IMG/VR virus record: IMGVR_UViG_3300028392_001790
Location: 1 to 51,568 of that record
Direction: 5' to 3' (one strand)
DNA: 51,568 nucleotides
Source of the DNA: a virus
Shown here: one piece after another, positions 25,312-33,015 of the stretch
Numbering within the stretch: the first letter of the stretch is position 1
Layout of the letters: the number at the start of each line of letters is the position of its first letter
Program-made: the position numbers and the translations under genes
The notes under the pieces: generated by a model
Database searches by the model: none
Told to the model about the DNA's origin: nothing
The model's input: the letters and a program-made list of their open reading frames with translations, nothing else

Positions 25312-25327
25312 AAAATTGTACAATTTT
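25312..25327. promoter_or_regulatory. perfect 16-bp palindrome in the leader of the tail tube gene
   Basis: The sequence AAAATTGTACAATTTT is its own complement and sits between a weak TATACT-type -10 (25367-25362) and the AGGAGG ribosome site (25306-25301) of the tail tube gene. Its ATTGTACAAT core matches the half-sites seen at the other predicted promoters, so it may be a shared operator. A 5' transcript hairpin is the alternative. Confidence 0.6.
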
Positions 25328-25384
25328 GCTGGCTAGGCGTTTCCTCTTAGTCTAATTTTAGAGTATAATACCCCAAAAAGCAAA

Positions 25385-25891
25385 CTAATTAAATCGACCT
25401 GCTCGGTCAGTTATTCTAGAATATTTGACCTCAATTACTATATCTGCTGATAAAAACCCCTGCAGTTCCATTGATGGGGCCGTTGGAGATATATCTAAAA
25501 TTAAAATATTATGGTATTTAAATTTACTGGATGGCATTGCCAAATTCATATCTTTAGCAGAATCATCCATTCTTCTAAATACATCAATTATTAAATTTCT
25601 AATTTCAGTTATATCATCTATATCAATTGCATATATAGTAAACATTATTTTTTCATCGCATATTGTCCATAAATTATTATAGGAAGACCCTATCTTATCA
25701 AACACTATATGCTTTTTCCCGCTTAAAAATTGATTTAGTTCTGGCTGTTGCTGTACTGGCAATATTGGAATTAGTTCCTGTCCAATATTATCGCTGTAAT
25801 ATTCTGAGGGTTCAAAAATATTTTTATCTACTAATTCATTCCATAAATGTTTTCTTATTTCATACATTGCGTCAAGTTTATAGTCTGTCAT
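25385..25891 (-). CDS. tail terminator/tail completion-like protein, 168 aa
   Basis: Located between the HK97 gp10-like protein and the tail tube gene, the usual slot for the tail terminator. The sequence has the alternation of helix (DAMYEIRKHLWNELVDKN) and beta strands (KIMFTIYAIDIDDITEIRNLIIDVFRRMDD, then KYHNILILDISPTAPSMELQGFLSADIVIEVKY) expected for that alpha/beta fold. The start ATG shares a base with the upstream stop. The family call rests on gene order more than on motifs. Confidence 0.65.
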   Translation of the reverse strand: MTDYKLDAMYEIRKHLWNELVDKNIFEPSEYYSDNIGQELIPILPVQQQPELNQFLSGKKHIVFDKIGSSYNNLWTICDEKIMFTIYAIDIDDITEIRNLIIDVFRRMDDSAKDMNLAMPSSKFKYHNILILDISPTAPSMELQGFLSADIVIEVKYSRITDRAGRFN

Positions 25892-26733
25892 TATAGTACA
25901 CCTCCAAATGATGATGTTAATGCTGCATCTGCTTCTGATCTTATTCTACCAGGAGAAAATGAATATTGTATTTTTTTAATGCTGAGTGGTACGGACAAAG
26001 CCCTGCTTATTTTTGAATTAAATATTTGTTGAAATCCTGATGCTTTTATAGAAGCATTTACCATTTGTCCACCAAAAAATTTACCATACGCTAATTCAAA
26101 TTGATGCGATGCTTTTGATCCTCCTGGATTTTTAACAATAAGCGATGCGCCTTTAGGCATAAAAACTGTTTGTCCATCAATTTCAAAAACTAATCTATTA
26201 TTTCCTTTTGGTGCAATAATGACTGGTTTTCCAGATTCCATAACTGCTGCCTTATCAACAAAATAATATTTTTTCTTTTGTTTTGAATTGGTAATTGGTA
26301 CAGGAGTTTTAGATGGTAAAAATACATAACCAACTTTAAATGCTAAGCCACTTGCAGACATCTGTCTTAATTCAAATAGCCTAGCTCCTGGGACTCCGAC
26401 TTTACCCCATTCATAAATATGATGTAATGACTTAGGCTTGACTCTTGCAGAAGCATCAATATATTCAGCAAAATCTTTGTTAATTTGATTAAAAATTGTT
26501 GTTTTAAATAATTCTTGAAATGCTGCATTTTGTTGTAATTTTGCTAAAACATTTGCTTGATAATATAAATACGCAGATATTTGCGCAACACTGCTATCTT
26601 TAATCGGTCCAATTGGACTAGATTGCATTAATTTTTCCAAACCGCTTGAGGCTTGTATGAGGGCTACGTTAGATTCCAATTGTTTGATTCTCTGATCTTT
26701 TAATTGTTGAGTTATACCCAAGTATTGAGCCAA
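25891..26733 (-). CDS. HK97 gp10-like tail completion/head-tail connector protein, up to 280 aa
   Basis: Part of the head-tail junction. The middle contains basic and aromatic patches (VGVPGARLFELRQMSASGLAFKVGYVF) like those in gp10-type proteins, and the order connector-connector-terminator-tube fits. The full frame starts with a TTG at 26733 that has no ribosome site and overlaps the upstream gene by 65 bases. Later starts are more plausible: a TTG at about 26679 behind AGAGAA, or ATG at 26628 behind GGAAA. So the first 18-35 residues may not be translated. The rest (about 245 aa) is secure as a coding region. Confidence 0.7.
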   Translation of the reverse strand: MAQYLGITQQLKDQRIKQLESNVALIQASSGLEKLMQSSPIGPIKDSSVAQISAYLYYQANVLAKLQQNAAFQELFKTTIFNQINKDFAEYIDASARVKPKSLHHIYEWGKVGVPGARLFELRQMSASGLAFKVGYVFLPSKTPVPITNSKQKKKYYFVDKAAVMESGKPVIIAPKGNNRLVFEIDGQTVFMPKGASLIVKNPGGSKASHQFELAYGKFFGGQMVNASIKASGFQQIFNSKISRALSVPLSIKKIQYSFSPGRIRSEADAALTSSFGGVL

Positions 26734-27097
26734 ATGGATCTGTTATGGGTACAGTTCCAGTAACTTCAAATACTGTGGGTGTATTGCTGGGGTAGTTTAA
26801 TTCTTCATAGATTGTTTCGCCAGACCCATTAGATATATTTGTAACTTTTTCTCTTAATGTTAATTTACGTATTGTTCTTACTTCTAAAAATTGTTGATAG
26901 CCATATTTTTGTCCAAAAGTTTCTTTGTCTCCACCCCTTGCTGTTGCAGAATTACTAATAATTCCTTTAACATGACATGGTATTGTTTCGCTGTAATTCC
27001 AGTCTTTTTTAATTGCACCAGTATTTTGATCCTGAATATCATATTGTTTATAAATATCCATTTTCATAACAAGCATTCCTGAAACTAAGTCATTCAT
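26669..27097 (-). CDS. head closure/stopper-like protein, 142 aa
   Basis: Small beta-barrel-like sequence (MKMDIYKQYDIQDQNTGAIKKDWNYSETIPCHVKGI, later YGYQQFLEVRTIRKLTL) typical in length and placing for the head closure (stopper) protein between the adaptor and the tail completion protein. Start ATG at 27097 is one base after the adaptor stop. A later in-frame ATG (MLVMKMD) is possible. The assignment is from gene order and general pattern. Confidence 0.66.
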   Translation of the reverse strand: MNDLVSGMLVMKMDIYKQYDIQDQNTGAIKKDWNYSETIPCHVKGIISNSATARGGDKETFGQKYGYQQFLEVRTIRKLTLREKVTNISNGSGETIYEELNYPSNTPTVFEVTGTVPITDPFGSILGYNSTIKRSENQTIGI

Positions 27098-28078
27098 TTA
27101 AATCACCTGCATTTGATTAAGAACATATGGAGATAGAAGCTGGTCTGCGTATAAATTGCCAGTTCCTATAGATGCTTGGCCACTGTACTCGAATTGCCAG
27201 TCAAATGTTGATATGCTTTTAATATATTTATTTCTCCAATTATCTTTGTTAAAATAATCTTTCATTAATTCAATGCATGCTAATTCAACTTCGTCTGGGA
27301 CTACGCCCCAACCAAATTTACCTTGAACTCTATAAACTGTATCTCTTGTAAAAGCACCACTAGTTAAATCATTAATTGTTGGTGGAACCATACCATTAGC
27401 AGTATAAACTGTATTATCCAACATACTAGCCCTATTGACCCTAATACCAAATTGTGAGTCTGAAATCTGAACATTATAATTCCAATTATTAATTCCATGT
27501 ATAGTATCAATTAAAAGAATATCATTTGCATATAATTCATGTAACTCAACTATTCTAAATGGTAGCGGTAATACTTCTGTACCCGCTCCATAAATAGTAA
27601 ATAATTGATCTGCTAAATAAAATCTTTGCAAAGTATAATTTTCAATTTGTTTTCTTGCATATCTTTCTGCTTCAGCTAATTCAAAATATGTTTTATAGTT
27701 TGGATCAGATGGATCTACTCCTAAATTCAAAACATCCATTGCTTGAGTAATATCAGTATATGGGGGAACAACAAAAACAGGATGGACTTTTGTCATCTCT
27801 TCACTATTTACTTCATATATCCATTTAAACTTTAATGATCTTGGATATGCTGTTTCCGAATAGGGAAGAAAAACTTGATAGACACCAGTATCTATATCAG
27901 TTTTTTCTGTATCTAATGTTAAAATTAATTTATCTGGTGTTAACTCTGGAATAAGGGCTGGATCGTCTGTAACATCATAAACTTCAACTATTGGGTTTTG
28001 ATCTGCATCTGCAATTTCACCCCTGTAAAATACTTTATGTTTTACTGGTGCGTTACTGTTAACATATATTTCAGCCAT
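27098..28078 (-). CDS. head-tail adaptor (gp6/gp15-like) with N-terminal Ig-like extension, 326 aa
   Basis: It joins the portal to the tail. The C-terminal two-thirds shows the helical adaptor pattern (YFELAEAERYARKQIENYTLQRFY, then VVPDEVELACIELMKDYFNKDNWRNKYI). The N-terminal 110 residues look like a beta-sandwich (VFYRGEIADADQNPIVEVYDVTDDPA, YQVFLPYSETAYPRSLKFKWIYEV), which adaptors of this size need not have; it may decorate the neck. The length (326 aa versus roughly 100-200 for many adaptors) agrees with an added domain. Context between capsid and connector genes supports the call. Confidence 0.75.
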   Translation of the reverse strand: MAEIYVNSNAPVKHKVFYRGEIADADQNPIVEVYDVTDDPALIPELTPDKLILTLDTEKTDIDTGVYQVFLPYSETAYPRSLKFKWIYEVNSEEMTKVHPVFVVPPYTDITQAMDVLNLGVDPSDPNYKTYFELAEAERYARKQIENYTLQRFYLADQLFTIYGAGTEVLPLPFRIVELHELYANDILLIDTIHGINNWNYNVQISDSQFGIRVNRASMLDNTVYTANGMVPPTINDLTSGAFTRDTVYRVQGKFGWGVVPDEVELACIELMKDYFNKDNWRNKYIKSISTFDWQFEYSGQASIGTGNLYADQLLSPYVLNQMQVI

Positions 28079-28090
28079 TATTTAATTCGT

Positions 28091-28486
28091 TTAGTTATAA
28101 AAGTCCTGAACTTCTTTTGGTGTCGCTAAACGAAAACCCTCCTCTGAGTCAAATATTTTTTGAGCGTCTTCTTCTGACATTGCAACAAATGGATGCTCTT
28201 TGGTAAATGTCTGTCCCATAATATCGTATCTAAAGTTATCTCTAGTCATACGAACAAGAACTGTGTCTTCTGGAACTGAGCTGATATCAAATTTTGTTGG
28301 AAGAATTTCAATTTCTTCTGTGGCATCTTCGATGTCTTTTAATGTCTTTTCATATATGGAGTAAGTTACTCCTTCTTCTGCTAATGCTGCAATTATATCT
28401 TTTTTATTTTTTAAGCTGTCTGTATCTACTGCAAAGTCTTCTGCAATTTTTTTTAGCTCAGCTACTTTTAATGTGTCAAATGACAT
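28091..28486 (-). CDS. capsid-module protein with N-terminal HeH/SAP-like motif, 131 aa
   Basis: Residues 1-40 (FDTLKVAELKKIAEDFAVDTDSLKNKKDIIAAL) match the helix-extended-helix/SAP pattern that binds nucleic acid or protein and is often attached to small phage head proteins. The second half (DTVLVRMTRDNFRYDIMGQTFTKEHPF) resembles short beta domains seen in head-neck proteins. It follows the major capsid gene behind its own promoter. Possible roles are DNA packaging or capsid decoration; I cannot tell which. The ribosome site AAGGAGAT is good. Confidence 0.7.
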   Translation of the reverse strand: MSFDTLKVAELKKIAEDFAVDTDSLKNKKDIIAALAEEGVTYSIYEKTLKDIEDATEEIEILPTKFDISSVPEDTVLVRMTRDNFRYDIMGQTFTKEHPFVAMSEEDAQKIFDSEEGFRLATPKEVQDFYN

Positions 28487-28507
28487 ATTAATATCTCCTT
28501 GTCTAGA

Positions 28508-28531
28508 TTTAACAATTATATCATTGTTAAA
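28508..28531 (-). promoter_or_regulatory. promoter for the connector/tail genes with palindrome over the -10
   Basis: A perfect 9-bp inverted repeat (TTTAACAAT and its complement, 6-base centre) contains TATAAT on the minus strand at 28520-28515. The -35 is poor (TTTTCA, in the T-tail of the capsid terminator), so activity may need an activator. The palindrome over the -10 is the same design as at 7077 and 24554. Confidence 0.58.
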
Positions 28532-28539
28532 TTAAAATG

Positions 28540-28571
28540 AAAAGCCCCCATAAATTAATATGGGGGACTTT
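28540..28571 (-). terminator. intrinsic terminator after the major capsid gene
   Basis: The minus strand carries a stem of CCCCCATA with TATGGGGG, extended by flanking AAG/CTT, followed by TTTT. It separates the highly expressed capsid gene from the connector genes. Confidence 0.88.
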
Positions 28572-28596
28572 TCCAGCTAGTCAAATTCTAATTAAA

Positions 28597-29646
28597 TTAG
28601 GAAGCGACCTTAACGTTTTTAACAACTACCCAAGCATCTGCTTGCTCAATTTGGACGCCAACACGAGTATACATAGTATATTCGATTGAGTCTTTCTTTG
28701 GCCAGAAGAAGCGGTAAACAGTTACATCACGCTTGATACCAATAACTACGTTATTAGGGAATGTCAAGTGAACATCTCCGTGTGAACCAGCTGCTCCTGA
28801 ATAAGAGCCTGTCTGAGTTTCTGGAAGCAATGGAACTTCAACAATTGGAATACCAAATGCGAATGGTGCAACGAATCCTGCTGGACCACCAAGTTGTGGT
28901 TGGTCTCCACGGATGATGCTTGAAGCAATATCCTGTGGGTTAACAAAGTTTGTTGAATTGCTTGTTGAGTATAAGTAATCCTGAATCAAGTTTGAACCTG
29001 AAAGGAAGCGCAAGTCATTACGACGTTGCTTATACTTACGTGGAAGAGCCTTTAATGCAGAGTTAAATACTGCACGGGAAATTCCTGCACCAGCTGCGTC
29101 AACTACGTGACCGCTAGTTTTTGCTTTTTTAATAGCACCATCAAATGACTTATAAAGTGCATCTGAGCTTAGGGAAGTATCTCCATTGAGGATAACATCT
29201 TCAATGTCGTTACCTGCCTGTGTTGCCATCAAACGTGCAATGTGATCTTCGAGATCAGCACCTTCAATATTGTCTTCTAGAGACTCAGTTGAAAGTTCCC
29301 AATCTAAACGAAGCTTCTTTGTTGTCAAAGAAATTTTTGAGAATGTAACTGAAGAGTTAACTCCGTCGTTGTTACCTTCAGAAGCTAAACGAACTAGCTT
29401 CTCACCGATTGACATACGGTCAATTTCGGTTGTGTCAGCCTTCATGCGAACCGTACGTGCAACTTTACCAATTACGGTAGCATCGAACATATAGTCCAAG
29501 AATCGTGCTGATTGTTCTGGGTTAAGAAGACCACCGTTACCATTTTCAGATGCGGTATGTACTCCAGCTCCACCAGATGTAGATGCAAAAGAGCCTGTAG
29601 CTGTTGTACCTGCGTCTATTGCTTTTTCTAATAATTCATTACTCAT
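28597..29646 (-). CDS. major capsid protein, HK97 fold, 349 aa
   Basis: It forms the icosahedral shell. The N-terminal region (about 1-45) is Gly/Ser/Thr-rich and probably flexible. The body has the order of HK97-fold elements, including a long helix after the acidic ESLEDNIEGADLEDHIARLMATQAGNDIED and a beta-rich C-terminus ending GVQIEQADAWVVVKNVKVAS, a common end for HK97 capsid proteins. It is directly after the protease-scaffold gene and before a strong terminator, the usual arrangement. Codon choice looks somewhat richer in G and C than its neighbours, consistent with high expression. Confidence 0.9.
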   Translation of the reverse strand: MSNELLEKAIDAGTTATGSFASTSGGAGVHTASENGNGGLLNPEQSARFLDYMFDATVIGKVARTVRMKADTTEIDRMSIGEKLVRLASEGNNDGVNSSVTFSKISLTTKKLRLDWELSTESLEDNIEGADLEDHIARLMATQAGNDIEDVILNGDTSLSSDALYKSFDGAIKKAKTSGHVVDAAGAGISRAVFNSALKALPRKYKQRRNDLRFLSGSNLIQDYLYSTSNSTNFVNPQDIASSIIRGDQPQLGGPAGFVAPFAFGIPIVEVPLLPETQTGSYSGAAGSHGDVHLTFPNNVVIGIKRDVTVYRFFWPKKDSIEYTMYTRVGVQIEQADAWVVVKNVKVAS

Positions 29647-29667
29647 TTTTATTTCACCTACCTTATT

Positions 29668-30978
29668 TTAGTTAAAGATTTCATTTACGGAACCGAGGAA
29701 AGCTCCTGACCATTTTGATTTTGATTTTGTAACTACCTCAGACCCGCCAAGGTCAGAGGACTTCTTAAATGCGGTTTCGCCTTCGACGGCATCCACACGC
29801 TTTTGAACACCATCAATGGTGCCCTTGATTTCTGTTACAGCAGCACTTAGTGCGCTGTGTTTTTCTGCAAGCTCAGAAATTCTAGCATCGACATTTTTGC
29901 TGAAAGCTTCGACAGATGTTTTAATATCTATGACCTGTGCAGCACTTGCCTCTGTAGCCTTTGTGAGTGTCTCTGAGAAAAAGCCTTTTAGATCGCCTAA
30001 CATTTTTGCAAAATCAGGTTCATCAACCGTGACTTCTGTTACTTCGGCTGCTTTTTCAACGGAGTCGGCAGTAGCGTCAGCTGCTGCATCAACTGCAGGA
30101 GCTTCTTCAGCCACAACAGTCTCTTCAACTGCTGGAGCGTCTTCTAATTCAACAGATTTTTCAATTACTGTCTCGTTTTGTGTATCTGACACTTTAGTAC
30201 CTCCTTCTACGTTTGCCTGTTTTGCTATTTGTGAATCAGGCAACGGTAATCTTGACTTCTTAAATGAAGCAAGAATTTTATCTATTTCTTTCGATTTGTT
30301 TACATCTGAACTTTCTACCCAACCAATTAGTGTCGCTGGGTTACCAGTGACTGGGGAGTCAAATGTTTTTTCTGTTGAAAGAAAAACAGAATTACTTTCT
30401 TCGCAATAAAAAATATTTTCGGTAACAACTTCTGTTGCCATTCCTTTAAAAATCATTTGTCCGTTTACTTTTTCAACGGAAAGAACATTGCATAATTCAT
30501 TTGCAGGAGAATCAACAATAGATAATTCTACAAGATCATAATTTTTAATAAACCTTACAGTCTCGCCATTAACTTTATTAACTTCATTATCTGCTTCAAT
30601 TATTTTACCGCCGATTGAAAATCCAGAAAGAGTTCCATCAAGAACTTTTTCCCATGTATCTTGTGCACCCTTTGAAACATATGTCGTTACATACACTCCG
30701 TTATAAAATGTTTTTGTTACTGCATCATAAAAAGTTTCTGGTTTAAAAGAAACAAGTTTACCAATTGCCAAAGGCTGGTGCATCTCACGAATATTGCCTC
30801 TAAATCTTTCAAAAGCTTTTACGCTTGCTTCCGCTGTAACTACGTCTCCAGTTTGATCAACATTATCTAATGTTGCAAATCCAGAAACAGTTCTATTCTC
30901 ACGATTTATTTTAGTAAAAGGTACGGAGAGATGAAGGTTGTCACCATTACTAGACCAATGGGCCTTTTCAATGTTCAT
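29668..30978 (-). CDS. prohead protease fused to scaffold, 436 aa
   Basis: Residues about 1-175 form the HK97-type (S78) prohead protease: REMHQP carries the candidate catalytic His, LSGFSIGG the nucleophilic Ser and VELSIVDSPANE the conserved C-terminal motif. A central segment (to about 270) includes a second small domain with TLIGWVESSD. The C-terminal half is an acidic Ala/Glu/Val-rich stretch followed by a coiled coil (ISELAEKHSALSAAVTEIKGTIDGVQKRVDAVEGE), which would be the scaffold. Fusing protease and scaffold places the enzyme inside the prohead, where it removes the scaffold. It lies between portal and capsid genes. Confidence 0.88.
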   Translation of the reverse strand: MNIEKAHWSSNGDNLHLSVPFTKINRENRTVSGFATLDNVDQTGDVVTAEASVKAFERFRGNIREMHQPLAIGKLVSFKPETFYDAVTKTFYNGVYVTTYVSKGAQDTWEKVLDGTLSGFSIGGKIIEADNEVNKVNGETVRFIKNYDLVELSIVDSPANELCNVLSVEKVNGQMIFKGMATEVVTENIFYCEESNSVFLSTEKTFDSPVTGNPATLIGWVESSDVNKSKEIDKILASFKKSRLPLPDSQIAKQANVEGGTKVSDTQNETVIEKSVELEDAPAVEETVVAEEAPAVDAAADATADSVEKAAEVTEVTVDEPDFAKMLGDLKGFFSETLTKATEASAAQVIDIKTSVEAFSKNVDARISELAEKHSALSAAVTEIKGTIDGVQKRVDAVEGETAFKKSSDLGGSEVVTKSKSKWSGAFLGSVNEIFN

Positions 30979-30985
30979 ATGCTTA

Positions 30986-31014
30986 ATTTTAAGGCTTTAT
31001 ATATAAAAAGGCAA
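30986..31014 (-). promoter_or_regulatory. possible promoter between portal and protease genes
   Basis: TTGCCT (31014-31009) and TAAAAT (30991-30986) lie 17 bases apart on the minus strand, in the 53-base gap before the protease start. Matches are 4/6 and 5/6 to consensus. AT-rich sequence makes chance likely. Confidence 0.35.
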
Positions 31015-31031
31015 ATAACGGTTGAGTAAAC

Positions 31032-32615
31032 CTATTTGACTTTAGGACCATCGCCTTTTGCATTTCTGCCTTCTCCAGTTTTATCTGGGGCATTTTTTGC
31101 TCTTTGCTGGTCCCTAGTTTTATTTCCAGTTGATTTAGCCTGTTGGTCTGCTGCCTGCTGTGGTTTTAATTGAACTACTTCATCTCCACCAGGAATTGGG
31201 TTTTTACCCATTCTAATTCTAACTTCATTTGGAGTAATTGTTTGCATTCTTAAATAAATTTCATCAATTTGGCTTTGAGTTAATTCATCCGTCAAACTTA
31301 ATTCATTAAATTTAATAATTAAAGCATCTGTTTTTTCACTAATAATTTGATTAACTCTTTTTTCTAATCTCATTTGAGCTGGTTTACATACTTGTTCTTT
31401 AAATGTTTTATCTGCATCTCTGGCAACTGCTAATTGAACTCCTTGAGGGGTTCCAATTTTATTAATGGGTACACGGTGAGCTAAAAGAATTTCATCTCTA
31501 TTAGTTTCACGATAGACATTAAATGATGATTCTTGAGCCCCCGCTTCAATAGGCTCCATTTTAAATTCAGTTTTAGAATCTTGAGTATCTGCTGGCAAAG
31601 GAATATATAAAGATCTATGATTTTTCCCCTTTAGCCCTACTTGAAAAAATTCAAGTAATTTTCTTTCCGATTCGGGTGAAAGCTTTGCGCCCTTTACAGT
31701 AATAATATATCTTGGCACAGCTTTATTTTCAAAATAATCTAAGTTATATCTTCCAGAAAATTCATTTCCCGCTAATGCCATTTGAGCAGCAATAATATCT
31801 GGGACTCCATAATAATTATTCATTGGAGTATACTTTTTTAAATGAATAATTTCGTTAGGTCGATCTTCAATTCCTAAAATTGGATTTGAAGTAAAATCAT
31901 CTCCAAAATTTCTAAAAAATACTGCTTTGCCATATAGTAATTGCATAAACCCATCACGCAATCTACGTACACGCATTGTTTTTGCAGGGATATGACCGAT
32001 ATATCCTATGTCGCCAGCAACTGTTCTTCCTATTTCAATATATCCATTTCCAGTAGCTTCTAAATCAGTATATACTTTAATAAGAGTTTCTGTGAATGTA
32101 TCTTCATCATTTGTGCCATCTAGCCAATCACCTAAATTTTGTTTAAGTCTATTAATTTTATTTCTTGCACGATCTAATTGAACTTCGTCAGTAATGCCTT
32201 CCATTGCGTCGTTCGTTTTTCTTGTTTCAATAAATTGATATCCTAAACCGACAATGTTTGCAACTTTTGCATTAATTGCTGCGTAGTTATACGTTGAAAC
32301 TTCATAAATTTGTGATAAATATTCTAAATTATAAACAGGTTGAATAAGGTCGAACATAGCGTAGCCAGTAATAGCTTGCGCAAGTAAATTTTGTTGTGTT
32401 TTTGCTCCATTTAAACCTTCAAAAGCTTTAGCAAAATCTCTATTAATTTTTCTTTTAAAAGTTGGCCCGAGCCCACGAAGTTTTTTAACATCTTCTGGCC
32501 CTACATTAAATGGGTCTAGGTGTTCTTTTTCTTTTTTAAACATAAACCAGTCTGCTGAATTTGAAATATCTATTGTATTCGTAGATTGATCGTCATCCAT
32601 AAATTCTAAACTCAT
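31032..32615 (-). CDS. portal protein, HK97 type, 527 aa
   Basis: It forms the dodecameric vertex through which DNA enters and leaves. The order portal, protease, capsid, the length and the internal motifs (YNLEYLSQIYEVSTYNYAAINAKVANIVGLGY, DLEATGNGYIEIGR, HRVPINKIGTPQGVQLAVARDADKTFKEQVCKPAQMRLEKRVN) fit the phage portal family. The C-terminal 60 residues are Gln/Lys/Gly-rich and disordered (QQAADQQAKSTGNKTRDQQRAK), which may sit inside the capsid. Its start overlaps the end of the upstream gene by 4 bases. The terminase that would work with it is not in this window. Confidence 0.9.
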   Translation of the reverse strand: MSLEFMDDDQSTNTIDISNSADWFMFKKEKEHLDPFNVGPEDVKKLRGLGPTFKRKINRDFAKAFEGLNGAKTQQNLLAQAITGYAMFDLIQPVYNLEYLSQIYEVSTYNYAAINAKVANIVGLGYQFIETRKTNDAMEGITDEVQLDRARNKINRLKQNLGDWLDGTNDEDTFTETLIKVYTDLEATGNGYIEIGRTVAGDIGYIGHIPAKTMRVRRLRDGFMQLLYGKAVFFRNFGDDFTSNPILGIEDRPNEIIHLKKYTPMNNYYGVPDIIAAQMALAGNEFSGRYNLDYFENKAVPRYIITVKGAKLSPESERKLLEFFQVGLKGKNHRSLYIPLPADTQDSKTEFKMEPIEAGAQESSFNVYRETNRDEILLAHRVPINKIGTPQGVQLAVARDADKTFKEQVCKPAQMRLEKRVNQIISEKTDALIIKFNELSLTDELTQSQIDEIYLRMQTITPNEVRIRMGKNPIPGGDEVVQLKPQQAADQQAKSTGNKTRDQQRAKNAPDKTGEGRNAKGDGPKVK

Positions 32616-32968
32616 TGTACTTTACCGTCCCTTAATACTGAATCTTTGTATACTCCGATGTCAAGTGGGTCTGGTGTAAGTCCCCATTTGAGTCTTTCAT
32701 GTTGATGTTGGAATTCTTCATCGTCAATTTTTCTTCTCCCCGATAAAAATTTAGGAGATCCTTCGTTAATACCATACGAGCGAACTTCTCTAGCAAGTGC
32801 ATCTATTTTTGACCTATTCCCCTTTATGGATGTAATTGATAAAAAGTTGCCATCATCATCACCTATCCAGCGCCCATCAGGCATTTCCCAAACATATATC
32901 CCTAATGTTGTTTCTTCTACAATTCTAGTATTTTTGTTTAAGATATCCATAGACATTAATGATACCAT
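32612..32968 (-). CDS. hypothetical protein upstream of portal, 118 aa
   Basis: A small protein coupled to the portal gene by ATGA. The core IYVWEMPDGRWIGDDDGNFLSI looks like a compact beta domain, followed by a helix (SKIDALAREVRSYG) and a charged tail. It may be a head-related protein because of its place; no family recognised. In-frame starts at ATG 32968 or a few codons later (MSMDIL, MDIL) cannot be separated; AAAGAATGG is the only ribosome-site-like sequence. Confidence 0.66.
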   Translation of the reverse strand: MVSLMSMDILNKNTRIVEETTLGIYVWEMPDGRWIGDDDGNFLSITSIKGNRSKIDALAREVRSYGINEGSPKFLSGRRKIDDEEFQHQHERLKWGLTPDPLDIGVYKDSVLRDGKVQ

Positions 32969-32988
32969 TCTTTAACGTCAAAGTCCAC

Positions 32989-33013
32989 ATTTTGTCATGA
33001 TTATTGACAAAAT
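32989..33013. other. 9-bp inverted repeat between the LamG protein and the head operon
   Basis: ATTTTGTCA and its exact complement are separated by seven bases. No T-run follows on the minus strand, so a standard terminator is unlikely. It lies at the boundary between the fibre module and the head module and may be an operator or a transcript-end hairpin. Confidence 0.5.
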
Positions 33014-33015
33014 AT

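Noticed and set aside
32612-32968. 118-aa gene before portal as small terminase subunit
   Set aside because: No helix-turn-helix or large terminase neighbour is visible. Position alone is not enough.
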